Notes under the pieces: model-generated | The model's input: the letters and a program-made list of their open reading frames with translations, nothing else | Databases searched by the model: none | What the model was told of the DNA's origin: nothing | Source of the DNA: Portulaca oleracea | Lineage: Eukaryota; Streptophyta; Magnoliopsida; Caryophyllales; Portulacaceae | Assembly: GCA_029582165.1 (NCBI GenBank) | Contig: CM055892.1 | Span: forward strand, 2,141,347-2,205,346 | DNA length: 64,000 bases | Direction of reading: 5' to 3' | Shown: one piece after another, positions 24,686 to 39,207 of the stretch | Numbering within the stretch: the stretch's first letter is position 1 | How the letters are laid out: every line of letters starts with the position of its first letter | Position numbers and translations under genes: made by a program

Positions 24686-26505
24686 TAATATCATTATATT
24701 ATTATTGTGATCATCATTATCGTTATTATTAGTATGATCATTATCATTAATAAAATAATATCAATGTTATTGTTGTTGCTGATAATTATATATAAAATTT
24801 GTATTTTTATTATGATTATTAGTATTTGGTAATGTTTGAAATGTTAATTTTTAATTATTGCTAATGTTTTCGGGAAATAATCAATGTCGTATGCTTATGT
24901 TCTTTTGCAAGTTAAGTTAAATTTACCTACCTACGTACTTTACGGTTCCATCTACCAAAGAGCCTATCTAGGAACCTTTCTCTCTAGAGATGTAACTACG
25001 GTCTTCCAAATGCATCCCCCTTTCCTAACTCTAATTATCTCATTCGCCGTTTCACTTCCCCATCTCTTCTACAAAACAAATCCTTTAGCCCTCTTTTTTG
25101 AGTTTTTCGATCCTTATGAATCTGATTGTTCTTGGATTTCTGCGGATACTTCCCATATTATCAAGCATGCGCTCCCCTATTTGGTTGCTAGTTCTGAAGA
25201 TCTTACTCTATCTTATGATTATATGGCTTGCTGGTTGGCTCTTGAGGATCCTTTTGAAGATATCGGTGAGACGATTCGGTTTTGATTCCTCTGCCAAACA
25301 TCCTCGCCACATGGACAACCGGGGTCACTGTTCCGAGGAATTTTCGTTGTGGCCTACAAGCTGCTTTGCCTATTTTATTTGCCCTACTCTGCCTATGGTA
25401 AAGTACTCAGGTGTATTCATTCCTAGTACCCCAAGGCGTTTAGATTTACATGCCCTTCGGATTCTGAGTGTTATTTGTCAGTTGTTATCCAATTTGCTTT
25501 TCTTTACCAATCGTCCATAGTTGATGATTCTAGAATTTATTTTTCTGTTGAATGTGATTTTTGGATCTTGAGTGTTGTCCTTGGTTTGGCGAATTGTAGG
25601 GTTGGATGCGGATGTTATTTCCACTGTGCTTCTTGCTTCTTTGCTTCTGTTTTGGCTTAGACTTTAGTCTCTCATGTTGTGGGTCTTGATTGTTGTTGGT
25701 ATTTTGGATCTTTGTTTTGGTTCATTTTGGTCAATGGCAGTTGTTATTTTCAATTTCTAGTGTCTTGTTTATTTGTAATATACATTTCATTCCTCTTAAG
25801 TTTCCAATTTAATGAGGAGTTTAATGTATTTCCATCTTCTTTTGTTGTTGTTCTCGAGTTTTTTTTATCTGTGATATGACTTTATGTTTTTTGTTTTACT
25901 CTTGTCAGTTGGTCCCTTTCCAATATATTTGTCGTAAGTCTCTTTTCTACTCGTCTCTTGGTTGGTTTTTAGTCTTGGTTTTTACTCTTTTTTTAATTAT
26001 TTTGCATTCCTTTGTGTTTAGTCCCCTCTTCTCTCTTCTTTTCTGTGCTTCCCCCCACCCTGCTCTCAGTATATCAATCATTTTTTTCACGTGTTCCTCT
26101 TTCCACCTCTCTACAAATTTTGGGCCTTTCACCCAGCTGGGTTTATTGCCCAGCTGTCCTTATAGTATTAATGGGATTTCAGTGGATCATTGGCCAGTCT
26201 TTCTCATTACATCTTTCTTAAAGGATGGCGTTGCTACCGCTATTCACATAGTTTGGCAGCCGCCCCTCCTGCTTTGTATGGTTCTGTTTTGGGATGACGT
26301 TGCCATTTCTATCGCAATTTGGCAGGCATCCTTTCTATCCCTCCCCTGTCCCTCCCCCCCCCCCCCCTTAAGGTCAATGATGATCAGTTCCTCTTTGAGG
26401 ATATCTTGTTGCCTTATCGGTCTCTGAGACCTTTGCCTCATCATGTTTTCTCATTAATCTCTACTATCCCCATCCTTTATCGGCTTCATCTCAATTATCT
26501 ATGGT
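24686..26505 (+). repeat. Array unit 10 (1820 bp)
   Basis: Inner type. Deletion cluster confined to 25600-25715. Confidence 0.9.
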
Positions 26506-28321
26506 TAATATCATTATATTATTATTGTGATCATCATTATCGTTATTATTAGTATGATCATTATCATTAATAAAATAATATCAATGTTATTGTTGTTGCT
26601 GATAATTATATATAAAATTTGTATTTTTATTATGATTATTAGTATTTGGTAATGTTTGAAATGTTAATTTTTAATTATTGCTAATGTTTTCGGGAAATAA
26701 TCAATGTCGTATGCTTATGTTCTTTTGCAAGTTATGTTAAATTTACCTACCTACGTACTTTACGGTTCCATCTACCAAAGAGCCTATCTAGGAACCTTTC
26801 TCTCTAGAGATGTAACTACGGTCTTCCAAATGCATCCCCCTTTCCTAACTCTAATTATCTCATTCGCCGTTTCACTTCCCCATCTCTTCTACAAAACAAA
26901 TCCTTTAGCCCTCTTTTTTGAGTTTTTCGATCCTTATGAATCTGATTGTTCTTCGATTTCAGCGGATACTTCCCATATTATCAAGCATGCGCTCCCCTAT
27001 TTGGTGGCTAATTCTTAAGATCTTACTCTATCTTATGATTATATGGCTTGCTGGTTGGCTCTTGAGGATCCTTTTGAAGATATCGGTGAGACGATTCGGT
27101 TTTGATTCCTCTGCCAAACATCCTCGCCACGTGGACAACCGGGGTCACTGTTCCGAGGAATTTTCGGTGTGGCCTACAAGCTGTTTCGCCTATTTTATTT
27201 GCCCTACTCTGCCTATGGTAAAGTACTCAGGTGTATTCATTCCTAGTACCCCAAGGCGTTTAGATTTACATGCCCTTCGGATTCTGAGTGTTATTTGTCA
27301 TTTGTTATCCAATTTGCTTTTCTTTACCAATCGTCCAATGTTGATGATTCTAGAATTTATTTTTCATTGAATGTGATTTTGGATCTTGAGTGTTGTCCTT
27401 GGTTTGGCGAATTGTAGGGTTGGAGTCTGGATGTTATTTCCACAGTAATCGGCTTCTTTGCTTCCTGTTTTGGCTTAGACTTTAGTGTCTCATGTTGACG
27501 GGTCTTCAGTTGTTGTTGGTATTTTGGATGCTGTTTTGGTTCATTTTGGTCAATGGCAGTTGTTATTTTCAATTTCTAGTGTCTTGTTTATTTGTAATAT
27601 ACATTTCATTCCTCTTAAGTTTCCAATTTAATGAGGAGTTTAATGTATTTCCATCTTCTTTTGTTGTTGTTCTCGAGTTTTTTTTATCTGTGATATGACT
27701 TTATGTTTTTTGTTTTACTCTTGTCAGTTGGTCCCTTTCCAATATATTTGTCGTAAGTCTCTTTTCTACTCGTCTCTTGGTTGGTTTTTAGTCTTGGTTT
27801 TTACTCTTTTTTTAATTATTTTGCATTCCTTTGTGTTTAGTCCCCTCTTCTCTCTTCTTTTCTGTGCTTCCCCCCACCCTGCTCTCAGTATATCAATCAT
27901 TTTTTTCACGTGTTCCTCTTTCCACCTCTCTACAAATTTTGGGCCTTTCACCCAGCTGGGTTTATTGCCCAGCTGTCCTTATAGTATTAATGGGATTTCA
28001 GTGGATCATTGGCCAGTCTTTCTCATTACATCTTTCTTAAAGGATGGCGTTGCTACCGCTATTCACATAGTTTGGCAGCCGCCCCTCCTGCTTTGTATGG
28101 TTCTGTTTTGGGATGACGTTGCCATTTCTATCGCAATTTGGCAGCCATCCTTTCTATCCCTCCCCTGTCCCTCCCCCCCCCCCTTAAGGTCAATGATGAT
28201 CAGTTCCTCTTTGAGGATATCTTGTTGCCTTATCGGTCTCTGAGACCTTTGCCTCATCATGTTTTCTCATTAATCTCTACTATCCCCATCCTTTATCGGC
28301 TTCATCTCAATTATCTATGGT
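26506..28321 (+). repeat. Array unit 11 (1816 bp)
   Basis: Shares private variants with unit 12: GATTTCAGCGG, GGTGGCTAATTCTTAAG and TTTAGTGTCTCATG. Deletion cluster at 27365-27460. Confidence 0.9.
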
Positions 28322-30142
28322 TAATATCATTATATTATTATTGTGATCATCATTATCGTTATTATTAGTATGATCATTATCATTAATAAAATAATATCAA
28401 TGTTATTGTTGTTGCTGATAATTATATATAAAATTTGTATTTTTATTATGATTATTAGTATTTGGTAATGTTTGAAATGTTAATTTTTAATTATTGCTAA
28501 TGTTTTCGGGAAATAATCAATGTCGTATGCTTATGTTCTTTTGCAAGTTAAGTTAAATTTACCTACCTACGTACTTTACGGTTCCATCTACCAAAGAGCC
28601 TATCTAGGAACCTTTCTCTCTAGAGATGTAACTACGGTCTTCCAAATGCATCCCCCTTTCCTAACTCTAATTATCTCATTCGCCGTTTCACTTCCCCATC
28701 TCTTCTACAAAACAAATCCTTTAGCCCTCTTTTTTGAGTTTTTCGATCCTTATGAATCTGATTGTTCTTCGATTTCAGCGGATACTTCCCATATTATCAA
28801 GCATGCGCTCCCCTATTTGGTGGCTAATTCTTAAGATCTTACTCTATCTTATGATTATATGGCTTGCTGGTTGGCTCTTGAGGATCCTTTTGAAGATATC
28901 GGTGAGACGATTCGGTTTTGATTCCTCTGCCAAACATCCTCGCCACGTGGACAACCGGGGTCACTGTTCCGAGGAATTTTCGGTGTGGCCTACAAGCTGT
29001 TTCGCCTATTTTATTTGCCCTACTCTGCCTATGGTAAAGTACTCAGGTGTATTCATTCCTAGTACCCCAAGGCGTTTAGATTTACATGCCCTTCGGATTC
29101 TGAGTGTTATTTGTCATTTGTTATCCAATTTGCTTTTCTTTACCAATCGTCCAATGTTGATGATTCTAGAATTTATTTTTCTGTTGAATGTGATTTTTGG
29201 ATCTTGAGTGTTGTCCTTGGTTTGGCGAATTGTAGGGTTGGAGTCTGGATGTTATTTCCCTGTGCTTACTGGCTTCTTTGCTTCCTGTTTTGGCTTAGAC
29301 TTTAGTGTCTCATGTTGACGGGTCTTCAGTTGTTGTTGGTATTTTGGATGCTGTTTTGGTTCATTTTGGTCAATGGCAGTTGTTATTTTCAATTTCTAGT
29401 GTCTTGTTTATTTGTAATATACATTTCATTCCTCTTAAGTTTCCAATTTAATGAGGAGTTTAATGTATTTCCATCTTCTTTTGTTGTTGTTCTCGAGTTT
29501 TTTTTATCTGTGATATGACTTTATGTTTTTTGTTTTACTCTTGTCAGTTGGTCCCTTTCCAATATATTTGTCGTAAGTCTCTTTTCTACTCGTCTCTTGG
29601 TTGGTTTTTAGTCTTGGTTTTTACTCTTTTTTTAATTATTTTGCATTCCTTTGTGTTTAGTCCCCTCTTCTCTCTTCTTTTCTGTGCTTCCCCCCACCCT
29701 GCTCTCAGTATATCAATCATTTTTTTCACGTGTTCCTCTTTCCACCTCTCTGCAAATTTTGGGCCTTTCACCCAGCTGGGTTTATTGCCCAGCTGTCCTT
29801 ATAGTATTAATGGGATTTCAATGGATCATTGGCCAGTCTTTCTCATTACATCTTTCTTAAAGGATGGCGTTGCTACCGCTATTCACATAGTTTGGCAGCC
29901 GCCCCTCCTGCTTTGTATGGTTCTGTTTTGGGATGACGTTGCCATTTCTATCGCAATTTGGAAGCCATCCTTTCTATCCCTCCCCTGTCCCTCCCCCCCC
30001 CCCCTTAAGGTCAATGATGATCAGTTCCTCTTTGAGGATATCTTGTTGCCTTATCGGTCTCTGAGACCTTTGCCTCATCATGTTTTCTCATTAATCTCTG
30101 CTATCCCCATCCTTTATCGGCTTCATCTCAATTATCTATGGT
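28322..30142 (+). repeat. Array unit 12 (1821 bp)
   Basis: Near-identical sister of unit 11 without its deletion cluster, so likely the product of a recent one-unit duplication. Confidence 0.9.
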
Positions 30143-31956
30143 TAATATCATTATATTATTATTGTGATCATCATTATCGTTATTATTAGTATGATCATTA
30201 TCATTAATAAAATAATATCAATGTTATTGTTGTTGCTGATAGTTATATATAAAATTTGTATTTTTATTATAATTATTAGTATTTGGTAATGTTTGAAATG
30301 TTAATTTTTAATTATTGCTAATGTTTTCGGGAAATAATCAATGTCGTATGCTTATGTTCTTTTGCAAGTTAAGTTAAATTTACCTACCTACGTACTTTAC
30401 GGTTCCATCTACCAAAGAGCCTATCTAGGAACCTCTCTCTCTAGAGATGTAACTACGGTCTTCCAAATGCATCCCCCTTTCCTAACTCTAATTATCTCAT
30501 TCGCCGTTTCACTTCCCCATCCCTTCTGCAAATCAAATCCTTTAGCCCTCTTTTTTGAGTTTTTCGATCCTTATGAATCTGATTGTTCTTCGATTTCTGC
30601 GGATACTTCCCATATTATCAAGCATGTGCTCCCCTATTTGGTTGCTAGTTACAAGATCTTACTCTATCTTATGATTATATGGCTTCTTTGGTTGGCTCTT
30701 GAGGATCCTTTTGAAGATATCGGTGAGACGATTCGGTTTTGATTCCTCGCAAACATCCTCGCCACGTGGACAACCGGGGTCACTGTTCCGAGGAATTTTC
30801 GGTGTGGCCTACAAGCTGCTTCGCCTATTTTATTTGCCCTACTCTGCCTATGGTAAAGTACTCAGGTGTATTCATTCCTAGTACCCCAAGGCGTTTAGAT
30901 TTACATGCCCTTCGGATTCTGAGTGTTATTTGTCAGTTGTTATCCAATTTGCTTTTCTTTACCAATCGTCCATTGTTGATGATTCTAGAATTTATTTTTC
31001 TGTTGAATGTGATTTTTGGATCTTGAGTGTTGTCCTTGGTTTGGCGAATTGTAGGGTTGGACTCTGGATGTTATTTCCCTGTGCTTACTGGCTTCTTTGC
31101 TTCCTGTTTTGGCTTAGACTTTAGTCTCTCATGTTGACGGGTCTTCAGTTGTTGTTGGTATTTTGGATGCTGTTTTGGTTCATTTTGGTCAATGGCAGTT
31201 GTTATTTTCAATTTCTAGTGTCTTGTTTATTTGTAATATACATTTCATTCCTCTTAAGTTTCCAATTTAATGAGGAGTTTAATGTATTTCCATCTTCTTT
31301 TTTGTTGTTCTCGAGTTTTTTTTATCTGTGATATGACATTATGTTTTTTGTTTTACTCTTGTCAGTTGGTCCCTTTCCAATATATTTGTCGTAAGTCTCT
31401 TTTCTACTCGTCTCTTGGTTGGTTTTTAGTCTTGGTTTTTACTCTTTTATTAATTATTTTACATTCCTTTGTGTTTAGTCCCCTCTTCTCTCATCTTTTC
31501 TGTGCTTCCCCCCACCCTGCTCTCAGTATATCAATTATTTTTTTCACGTGTTCCTCTTTCCACCTCTCTGCAAATTTTGGGCCTTTCACCCAGCTGGGTT
31601 TATTGCCCAGCTGTCCTTATAGTATTAATGGGATTTCAGTGGATCATTGGCCAGTCTTTCTCATTACATCTTTCTTAAAGGATGGCGTTGCTACCGCTAT
31701 TCACATAGTTTGGCAGCCCTCACGCTTTGTATGGTTACATTTTTGGGATGACGTTGCCATTTCTATCGCAATTTGGCAGCCATCCTTTCTATCCCTCCCC
31801 TGTCCCTCCCCCCCCCCCTTAAGGTCAATGATGATCAGTTCCTCTTTGAGGATATCTTGTTGCCTTATCGGTCTCTGAGACCTTTGCCTCATCATGTTTT
31901 CTCATTAATCTCTACTATCCCCATCCTTTATCGGCTTCATCTCAATTATCTATGGT
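30143..31956 (+). repeat. Array unit 13 (1814 bp)
   Basis: Carries CATGTGCTCCCC like units 6 and 16. Deletions at 30645-30755 and near 31718. Confidence 0.9.
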
Positions 31957-33760
31957 TAATATCATTATATTATTATTGTGATCATCATTATCGTTATTAT
32001 TAGTATGATCATTATCATTAATAAAATAATATCAATGTTACTGATGTTGCTGATACTTATATATAAAATTTGTATTTTTATTATAATTATTAGTATTTGG
32101 TAATGTTTGAAATGTTAATTTTTAATTATTGCTAATGTTTTCGGGAAATAATCAATGTCGTATGCTTATGTTCTTTTGCAAGTTAAGTTAAATTTACCTA
32201 CCTACGTACTTTACGGTTCCATCTACCAAAGAGCCTATCTAGGAACCTTTCTCTCTAGAGATGTAACTACGGTCTTCCAAATGCATCCCCCTTTCCTAAC
32301 TCTAATTATCTCATTCGCCGTTTCACTTCCCCATCTCTTCTGCAAAACAAATCCTTTAGCCCTCTTTTTTGAGTTTTTCAATCCTTATGAATCTGATTGT
32401 TGTTCGATTTCTGCGGATACTTCCCATATTATCAAGCATGCGCTCCCCTATTTGGTTGCTAGTTCTGAAGATCTTACTCTATCTTATGATTTTATGGCTT
32501 GCTGCTTGGCTCTTGAGGATCCTTTTGTAGATATCGGTGAGACGATTCGGTTTTGATTCCTCTGCTAAACATCCTCGCCACGTGGACAACCGGGGTCACT
32601 GTTCCGAGGAATTTTCGGTGTGGCCTACAAGCTGCTTCGCCTATTTTATTTGCCCTACTCTGCCTATGGTAAAGTACTCAGGTGTGTTCATTTATAGTAC
32701 CCCAAGGCGTTTAGATTTACATGCCCTTCGGATTTTGAGTGTTATTTGTCAGTTGTTATCCAATTTGCTTTTCTTTACCAATCGTCCATTGTTGATGATT
32801 CTAGAATTTATTTTTCTGTTGAATGTGATTTTTGGATCTTGAGTGTTGTCCTTGGTTTGGCGAATTGTAGGGTTGGACTCTGGATGTTATTTCCCTGTGC
32901 TTACTGGCTTCTTTGCTTCCTGTTTTGGCTTAGACTTTAGTCTCTCATGTTGACGGGTCTTCAGTTGTTGTTGGTATTTTGGATGCTGTTTTGGTTCATT
33001 TTGGTCAATGGCAGTTGTTATTTTCAATTTCTAGTGTCTTGTTTATTTGTAATATACATTTCATTCCTCTTAAGTTTCCAATTTAATGAGGAGTTTAATG
33101 TATTTCCATCTTCTTTTTTGTTGTTCTCGAGTTTTTTTTATCTGTGATATGACATTATGTTTTTTGTTTTACTCTTGTCAGTTGGTCCCTTTCCAATATA
33201 TTTGTCGTAAGTCTCTTTTCTACTCGTCTCTTGGTTGGTTTTTAGTCTTGGTTTTTACTCTTTTATTAATTATTTTACATTCCTTTGTGTTTAGTCCCCT
33301 CTTCTCTCATCTTTTACTGCTTCCCCACCACTGCTCTCGATTATATCAATTATTTTTTCACGTGTTCCTCTTTCCACCTCTCTGCAAATTTTGGGCCTTT
33401 CACCCGGTGGGTTTATTGCCCATTGTCATATAGTATTAATGGGATTTCAGTGGATCATTGGCGTCTTTCTCATTACATCTTTCTTAAAGGATGGCGTTGC
33501 TACCGCTATTCACATAGTTTGGCAGCCGCCCCTCCTGCTTTGTATGGTTCTGTTTTGGGATGACGTTGCCATTTCTATCGCAATTTGGCAGCCATCCTTT
33601 CTATCCCTCCTGTCCCTCCCCCTTAAGGTCAAAGATGATCAGTTCCTCTTTGAGGATATCTTGTTGCCGTATCGGTCGCTGAGACCTTTGCCTCATCATG
33701 TTTTCTCATTAATCTCTACTATCCCCATCCTTTATCGGCTTCATCTCAATTATCTATGGT
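31957..33760 (+). repeat. Array unit 14 (1804 bp)
   Basis: Carries GGCTTGCTGCTTGGC and CCTTTTGTAGATATC, shared with units 15 and 17. Deletion cluster at 33310-33470. Confidence 0.9.
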
Positions 33761-35573
33761 TAATATCATTATATTATTATTGTGATCATCATTATCGTTA
33801 TTATTAGTATGATCATTATCATTAATAAAATAATATCAATGTTACTGATGTTGCTGATACTTATATATAAAATTTGTATTTTTATTATAATTATTAGTAT
33901 TTGGTAATGTTTGAAATGTTAATTTTTAATTATTGCTAATGTTTTCGGGAAATAATCAATGTCGTATGCTTATGTTCTTTTGCAAGTTAAGTTAAATTTA
34001 CCTACCTACGTACTTTACGGTTCCATCTACCAAAGAGCCTATCTAGGAACCTTTCTCTCTAGAGATGTAACTACGGTCTTCCAAATGCATCCCCCTTTCC
34101 TAACTCTAATTATCTCATTCGCCGTTTCACTTCCCCATCTCTTCTCAGAAACAAATCCTTTAGCCCTCTTTTTGAGTTTTGATCCTTATGAATCGATTGT
34201 TGTTCGATTTACGGATACTTCCCATATTATCAAGCATGCGCTCCCCTATTTGGTTGCTAGTTCTGAAGATCTTACTCTATCTTATGATTTTATGGCTTGC
34301 TGCTTGGCTCTTGAGGATCCTTTTGTAGATATCGGTGAGACGATTCGGTTTTGATTCCTCTGCTAAACATCCTCGCCACGTGGACAACCGGGGTCACTGT
34401 TCCGAGGAATTTTCGGTGTGGCCTACAAGCTGCTTCGCCTATTTTATTTGCCCTACTCTGCCTATGGTAAAGTACTCAGGTGTGTTCATTCCTAGTACCC
34501 CAAGGCGTTTAGATTTACATGCCCTTCGGATTCTGAGTGTTATTTGTCAGTTGTTATCCAATTTGCTTTTCTTTACCAATCGTCCATTGTTGATGATTCT
34601 AGAATTTATTTTTCTGTTGAATGTGATTTTTGGATCTTGAGTGTTGTCCTTGGTTTGGCGAATTGTAGGGTTGGAGTCTGGATGTTATTTCCCTGTGCTT
34701 ACTGGCTTCTTTGCATCCTGTTTTGGCTTAGACTTTAGTCTCTCATGTTGACGGGTCTTCAGTTGTTGTTGGTATTTTGGATGCTGTTTTGGTTCATTTT
34801 GGTCACTGGCAGTTGTTATTTTCAATTTCTAGTGTCTTGTTTATTTGTAATATACATTTCATTCCTCTAAAGTTTCCAATTTAATGAGGAGTTTAATGTG
34901 TTTCCATCTTCTTTTGTTGTTGTTCTCGAGTTTTTTTATCTGTGATATGACATTATGTTTTTTGTTTTACTCTTGTCAGTTGGTCCCTTTCCAATATATT
35001 TGTCGTAAGTCTCTTTTCTACTCGTCTCTTGGTTGGTTTTTAGTCTTGGTTTTTACTCTTTTTTTAATTATTTTGCATTCCTTTGTGTTTAGTCCCCTCT
35101 TCTCTCTTCTTTTCTGTGCTTCCCCCCACCCTGCTCTCAGTATATCAATCATTTTTTTCACGTGTTCCTCTTTCCACCTCTCTGCAAATTTTGGGCCTTT
35201 CACCCAGCTGGGTTTATTGCCCAGCTGTCCTTATAGTATTAATGGGATTTCAGTGGATCATTGGCCAGTCTTTCTCATTACATCTTTCTTAAAGGATGGC
35301 GTTGCTACCGCTATTCACATAGTTTGGCAGCCGCCCCTCCTGCTTTGTATGGTTCTGTTTTGGGATGACGTTGCCATTTCTATCGCAATTTGGCAGCCAT
35401 CCTTTCTATCCCTCCCCTGTCCCTCCCCCCCCCCCTTAAAGTCAATGATGATCAGTTCTTCTTTGAAGATATCTGGTTGCCTTATCGGTCTCTGAGACCT
35501 TTGCCTCATCATGTTTTCTCATTAATCTCTACTATCCCCATCCTTTATCGGCTTCATCTCAATTATCTATGGT
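33761..35573 (+). repeat. Array unit 15 (1813 bp)
   Basis: Same subtype as unit 14. Deletion cluster at 34140-34215. Confidence 0.9.
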
Positions 35574-37392
35574 TAATAACATTATATTATTATTGTGATC
35601 ATCATTATCGTTATTATTAGTATGATCATTATCATTAATAAAATAATATCAATGTTATTGTTGTTGCTGATAATTATATATAAAATTTGTATTTTTATTA
35701 TAATTATTAGTATTTGGTAATGTTTGAAATGTTAATTTTTAATTATTGCTAATGTTTTCGGGAAATAATCAATGTCGTATGCTTATGTTCTTTTGCAAGT
35801 TAAGTTAAATTTACCTACCTACGTACTTTACGGTTCCATCTACCAAAGAGCCTATCTAGGAACCTCTCTCTCTAGAGATGTAACTACGGTCTTCCAAATG
35901 CATCCCCCTTTCCTAACTCTAATTATCTCATTCGCCGTTTCACTTCCCCATCCCTTCTGCAAATCAAATCCTTTAGCCCTCTTTTTTGAGTTTTTCGATC
36001 CTTATGAATCTGATTGTTCTTCGATTTCTGCGGATACTTCCCATATTATCAAGCATGTGCTCCCCTATTTGGTTGCTAGTTCTGAAGATCTTACTCTATC
36101 TTATGATTATATGGCTTGCTGGTTGGCTCTTGAGGATCCTTTTGAAGATATCGGTGAGACGATTCGGTTTTGATTCCTCTGCTAAACATCCTCGCCACGT
36201 GGACAACCGGGGTCACTGTTCCGAGGAATTTTCGGTGTGGCCTACAAGCTGCATCGCCTATTTTATTTGCCCTACTCTGCCTATGGTAAAGTACTCAGGT
36301 GTATTCATTCCTAGTACCCCAAGGCGTTTAGATTTACATGCCCTTCGGATTCTGAGTGTTATTTGTCAGTTGTTATCCAATTTGCTTTTCTTTACCAATC
36401 GTCCATTGTTGATGATTCTAGAATTTATTTTTCTGTTGAATGTGATTTTTGGATCTTGAGTGTTGTCCTTGGTTTGGCAAATTGTAGGGTTGGACTCTGG
36501 ATGTTATTTCCCTGTGCTTACTGGCTTCTTTGCTTCCTGCTTTGGCTTAGACTTTAGTCTCTCATGGTGACGGGTCTTCAGTTGTTGTTGGTATTTTGGA
36601 TGCTGTTTTGGTTCATTTTGGTCAATGGCAGTTGTTATTTTCAATTTCTAGTGTCTTGTTTATTTGTAATATACATTTCATTCCTCTTAAGTTTCCAATT
36701 TAATGAGGAGTTTAATGTATTTCCATCTTCTTTTGTTGTTGTTCTCGAGTTTTTTTTTCTGTGATATGACTTTATGTTTTTTGTTTTACTCTTGTCAGTT
36801 GGTCCCTTTCCAATATATTTGTCGTAAGTCTCTTTTCTACTCGTCTCTTGGTTGGTTTTTAGTCTTGGTTTTTACTCTTTTTTAAATTATTTTGCATTCC
36901 TTTGTGTTTAGTCCCCTCTTCTCTCTTCTTTTCTGTGCTTCCCCCCACCCAGCTCTTAGTATATCAATAATTTTTTCACGTGTTCCTCTTTCCACCTCTC
37001 TGCAAATTTTGGGCCTTTCACCCAGCTGGGTTTATTGCCCAGCTGTCCTTATAGTATTAATGGGATTTCAGTGGATCATTGGCAAGTCTTTCTCATTACA
37101 TCTTTCTTAAAGGATGGCGTTGCTACCGCTATTCACATAGTTTGGCAGTCGCCCCTCCTGCTTTGTATGGTTCTGTTTTGGGATGACGTTGCCATTTCTA
37201 TCGCAATTTGGCAGCCATCCTTTCTATCCCTCCCCTGTCCCTCCCCCCCCCCCCTTAAGGTCAATGATGATCAGTTCCTTATTGAGGATATCTTGTTGCC
37301 TTATCGGTCTCTGAGACCTTTGCCTCATCATGTTTTCTCATTAATCTCTACTATCCCCATCCTTTATCGGCTTCATCTCAATTATCTATGGT
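35574..37392 (+). repeat. Array unit 16 (1819 bp)
   Basis: Same subtype as units 6 and 13 (CATGTGCTCCCC near 36054). Largely free of small deletions. Confidence 0.9.
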
Positions 37393-39207
37393 TAATATCA
37401 TTATATTATTATTGTGATCATCATTATCGTTATTATTAGTATGATCATTATCATTAATAAAATAATATCAATGTTATTGATGTTGCTGATATTTATATAT
37501 AAAATTTGTATTTTTATTATAATTATTAGTATTTGGTAATGTTTGAAATGTTAATTTTTAATTATTACTAATGTTTTCGGGAAATAATCAATGTCGTATG
37601 CTTATGTTCTTTTGCAAGTTAAGTTAAATTTACCTACCTACGTACTTTACGGTTCCATCTACCAAAGAGCCTATCTAGGAACCTCTCTCTCTAGAGATGT
37701 AACTACGGTCTTCCAAATGCATCCCCCTTTCCTAACTCTAATTATCTCATTCGCCGTTTCACTTCACCATCCCTTCTGCAAATCAAATCCTTTAGCCCTC
37801 TTTTTTGAGTTTTTCGATCCTTATGAATCTGATTGTTGTTCGATTTCTGCGGATACTTCCCATATTATCAAGCATGCGCTCCCCTATTTGGTTGCTAGTT
37901 CTGAAGATCTTACTCTATCTTATGATTTTATGGCTTGCTGCTTGGCTCTTGAGGATCCTTTTGTAGATATCGGTGAGACGATTCGGTTTTGATTCCTCTG
38001 CTAAACATCCTCGCCACGTGGACAACCGGGGTCACTGTTCCGAGGAATTTTCGGTGTGGCCTACAAGCTGCTTCGCCTATTTTATTTGCCCTACTCTGCC
38101 TATGGTAAAGTACTCAGGTGTGTTCATTCCTAGTACCCCAAGGCGTTTAGATTTACATGCCCTTCGGATTCTGAGTGTTATTTGTCAGTTGTTATCCAAT
38201 TTGCTTTTCTTTACCAATCGTCCATTGTTGATGATTCTAGAATTTATTTTTCTGTTGAATGTGATTTTTGGATCTTGAGTGTTGTCCTTGGTTTGGCGAA
38301 TTGTAGGGTTGGAGTCTGGATGTTATTTCCCTGTGCTTACTGGCTTCTTTGCTTCCTGTTTTGGCTTAGACTTTAGTCTCTCATGTTGACGGGTCTTCAG
38401 TTGTTGTTGGTATTTTGGATGCTGTTTTGGTTCATTTTGGTCAATGGCAGTTGTTATTTTCAATTTCTAGTGTCTTGTTTATTTGTAATATACATTTCAT
38501 TCCTCTTAAGTTTCCAATTTAATGAGGAGTTTAATGTATTTCCATCTTCTTTTTTGTTGTTCTCGAGTTTTTTTTATCTGTGATATGACTTTATGTTTTT
38601 TGTTTTACTCTTGTCAGTTGGTCCCTTTCCAATATATTTGTCGTAAGTCTCTTTTCTACTCGTCTCTTGGTTGGTTTTTAGTCTTGGTTTTTACTCTTTT
38701 TTTAATTATTTTGCATTCCTTTGTGTTTAGTCACCTCTTCTCTCTTCTTCTTTGCTTCCCACCCTGCTCTCAGTATATCAATCATTTTTTTCACGTGTTC
38801 CTCTTTCCACCTCTCTGCAAATTTTGGGCCTTTCACCCAGCTGGGTTTATTGCCCAGCTGTCCTTATAGTATTAATGGGATTTCAGTGGATCATTGGCCA
38901 GTCTTTCTCATTACATCTTTCTTAAAGGATGGCGTTGCTACCGCTATTCACATAGTTTGGCAGCCGCCCCTCCTGCTTTGTATGGTTCTGTTTTGGGATG
39001 ACGTTGCCATTTCTATCGCAATTTGGCAGCCATCCTTTCTATCCCTCCCCTGTCCCTCCCCCCCCCCCCTTAAGGTCAATGATGATCAGTTCCTCTTTGA
39101 GGATATCTTGTTGCCTTATCGGTCTCTGAGACCTTTGCCTCATCATGTTTTCTCATTAATCTGTGCTATCCCCATCCTTTATCGGCTTCATCTCAATTAT
39201 CTATGGT
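37393..39207 (+). repeat. Array unit 17 (1815 bp, apparent hybrid)
   Basis: The front resembles units 13/16 (CCCTTCTGCAAATCAAATCC). The block after about 37835 resembles units 14/15 (TTGTTGTTCGATT, TTTTGTAGATATC). It reads as a recombinant unit. Confidence 0.9.
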
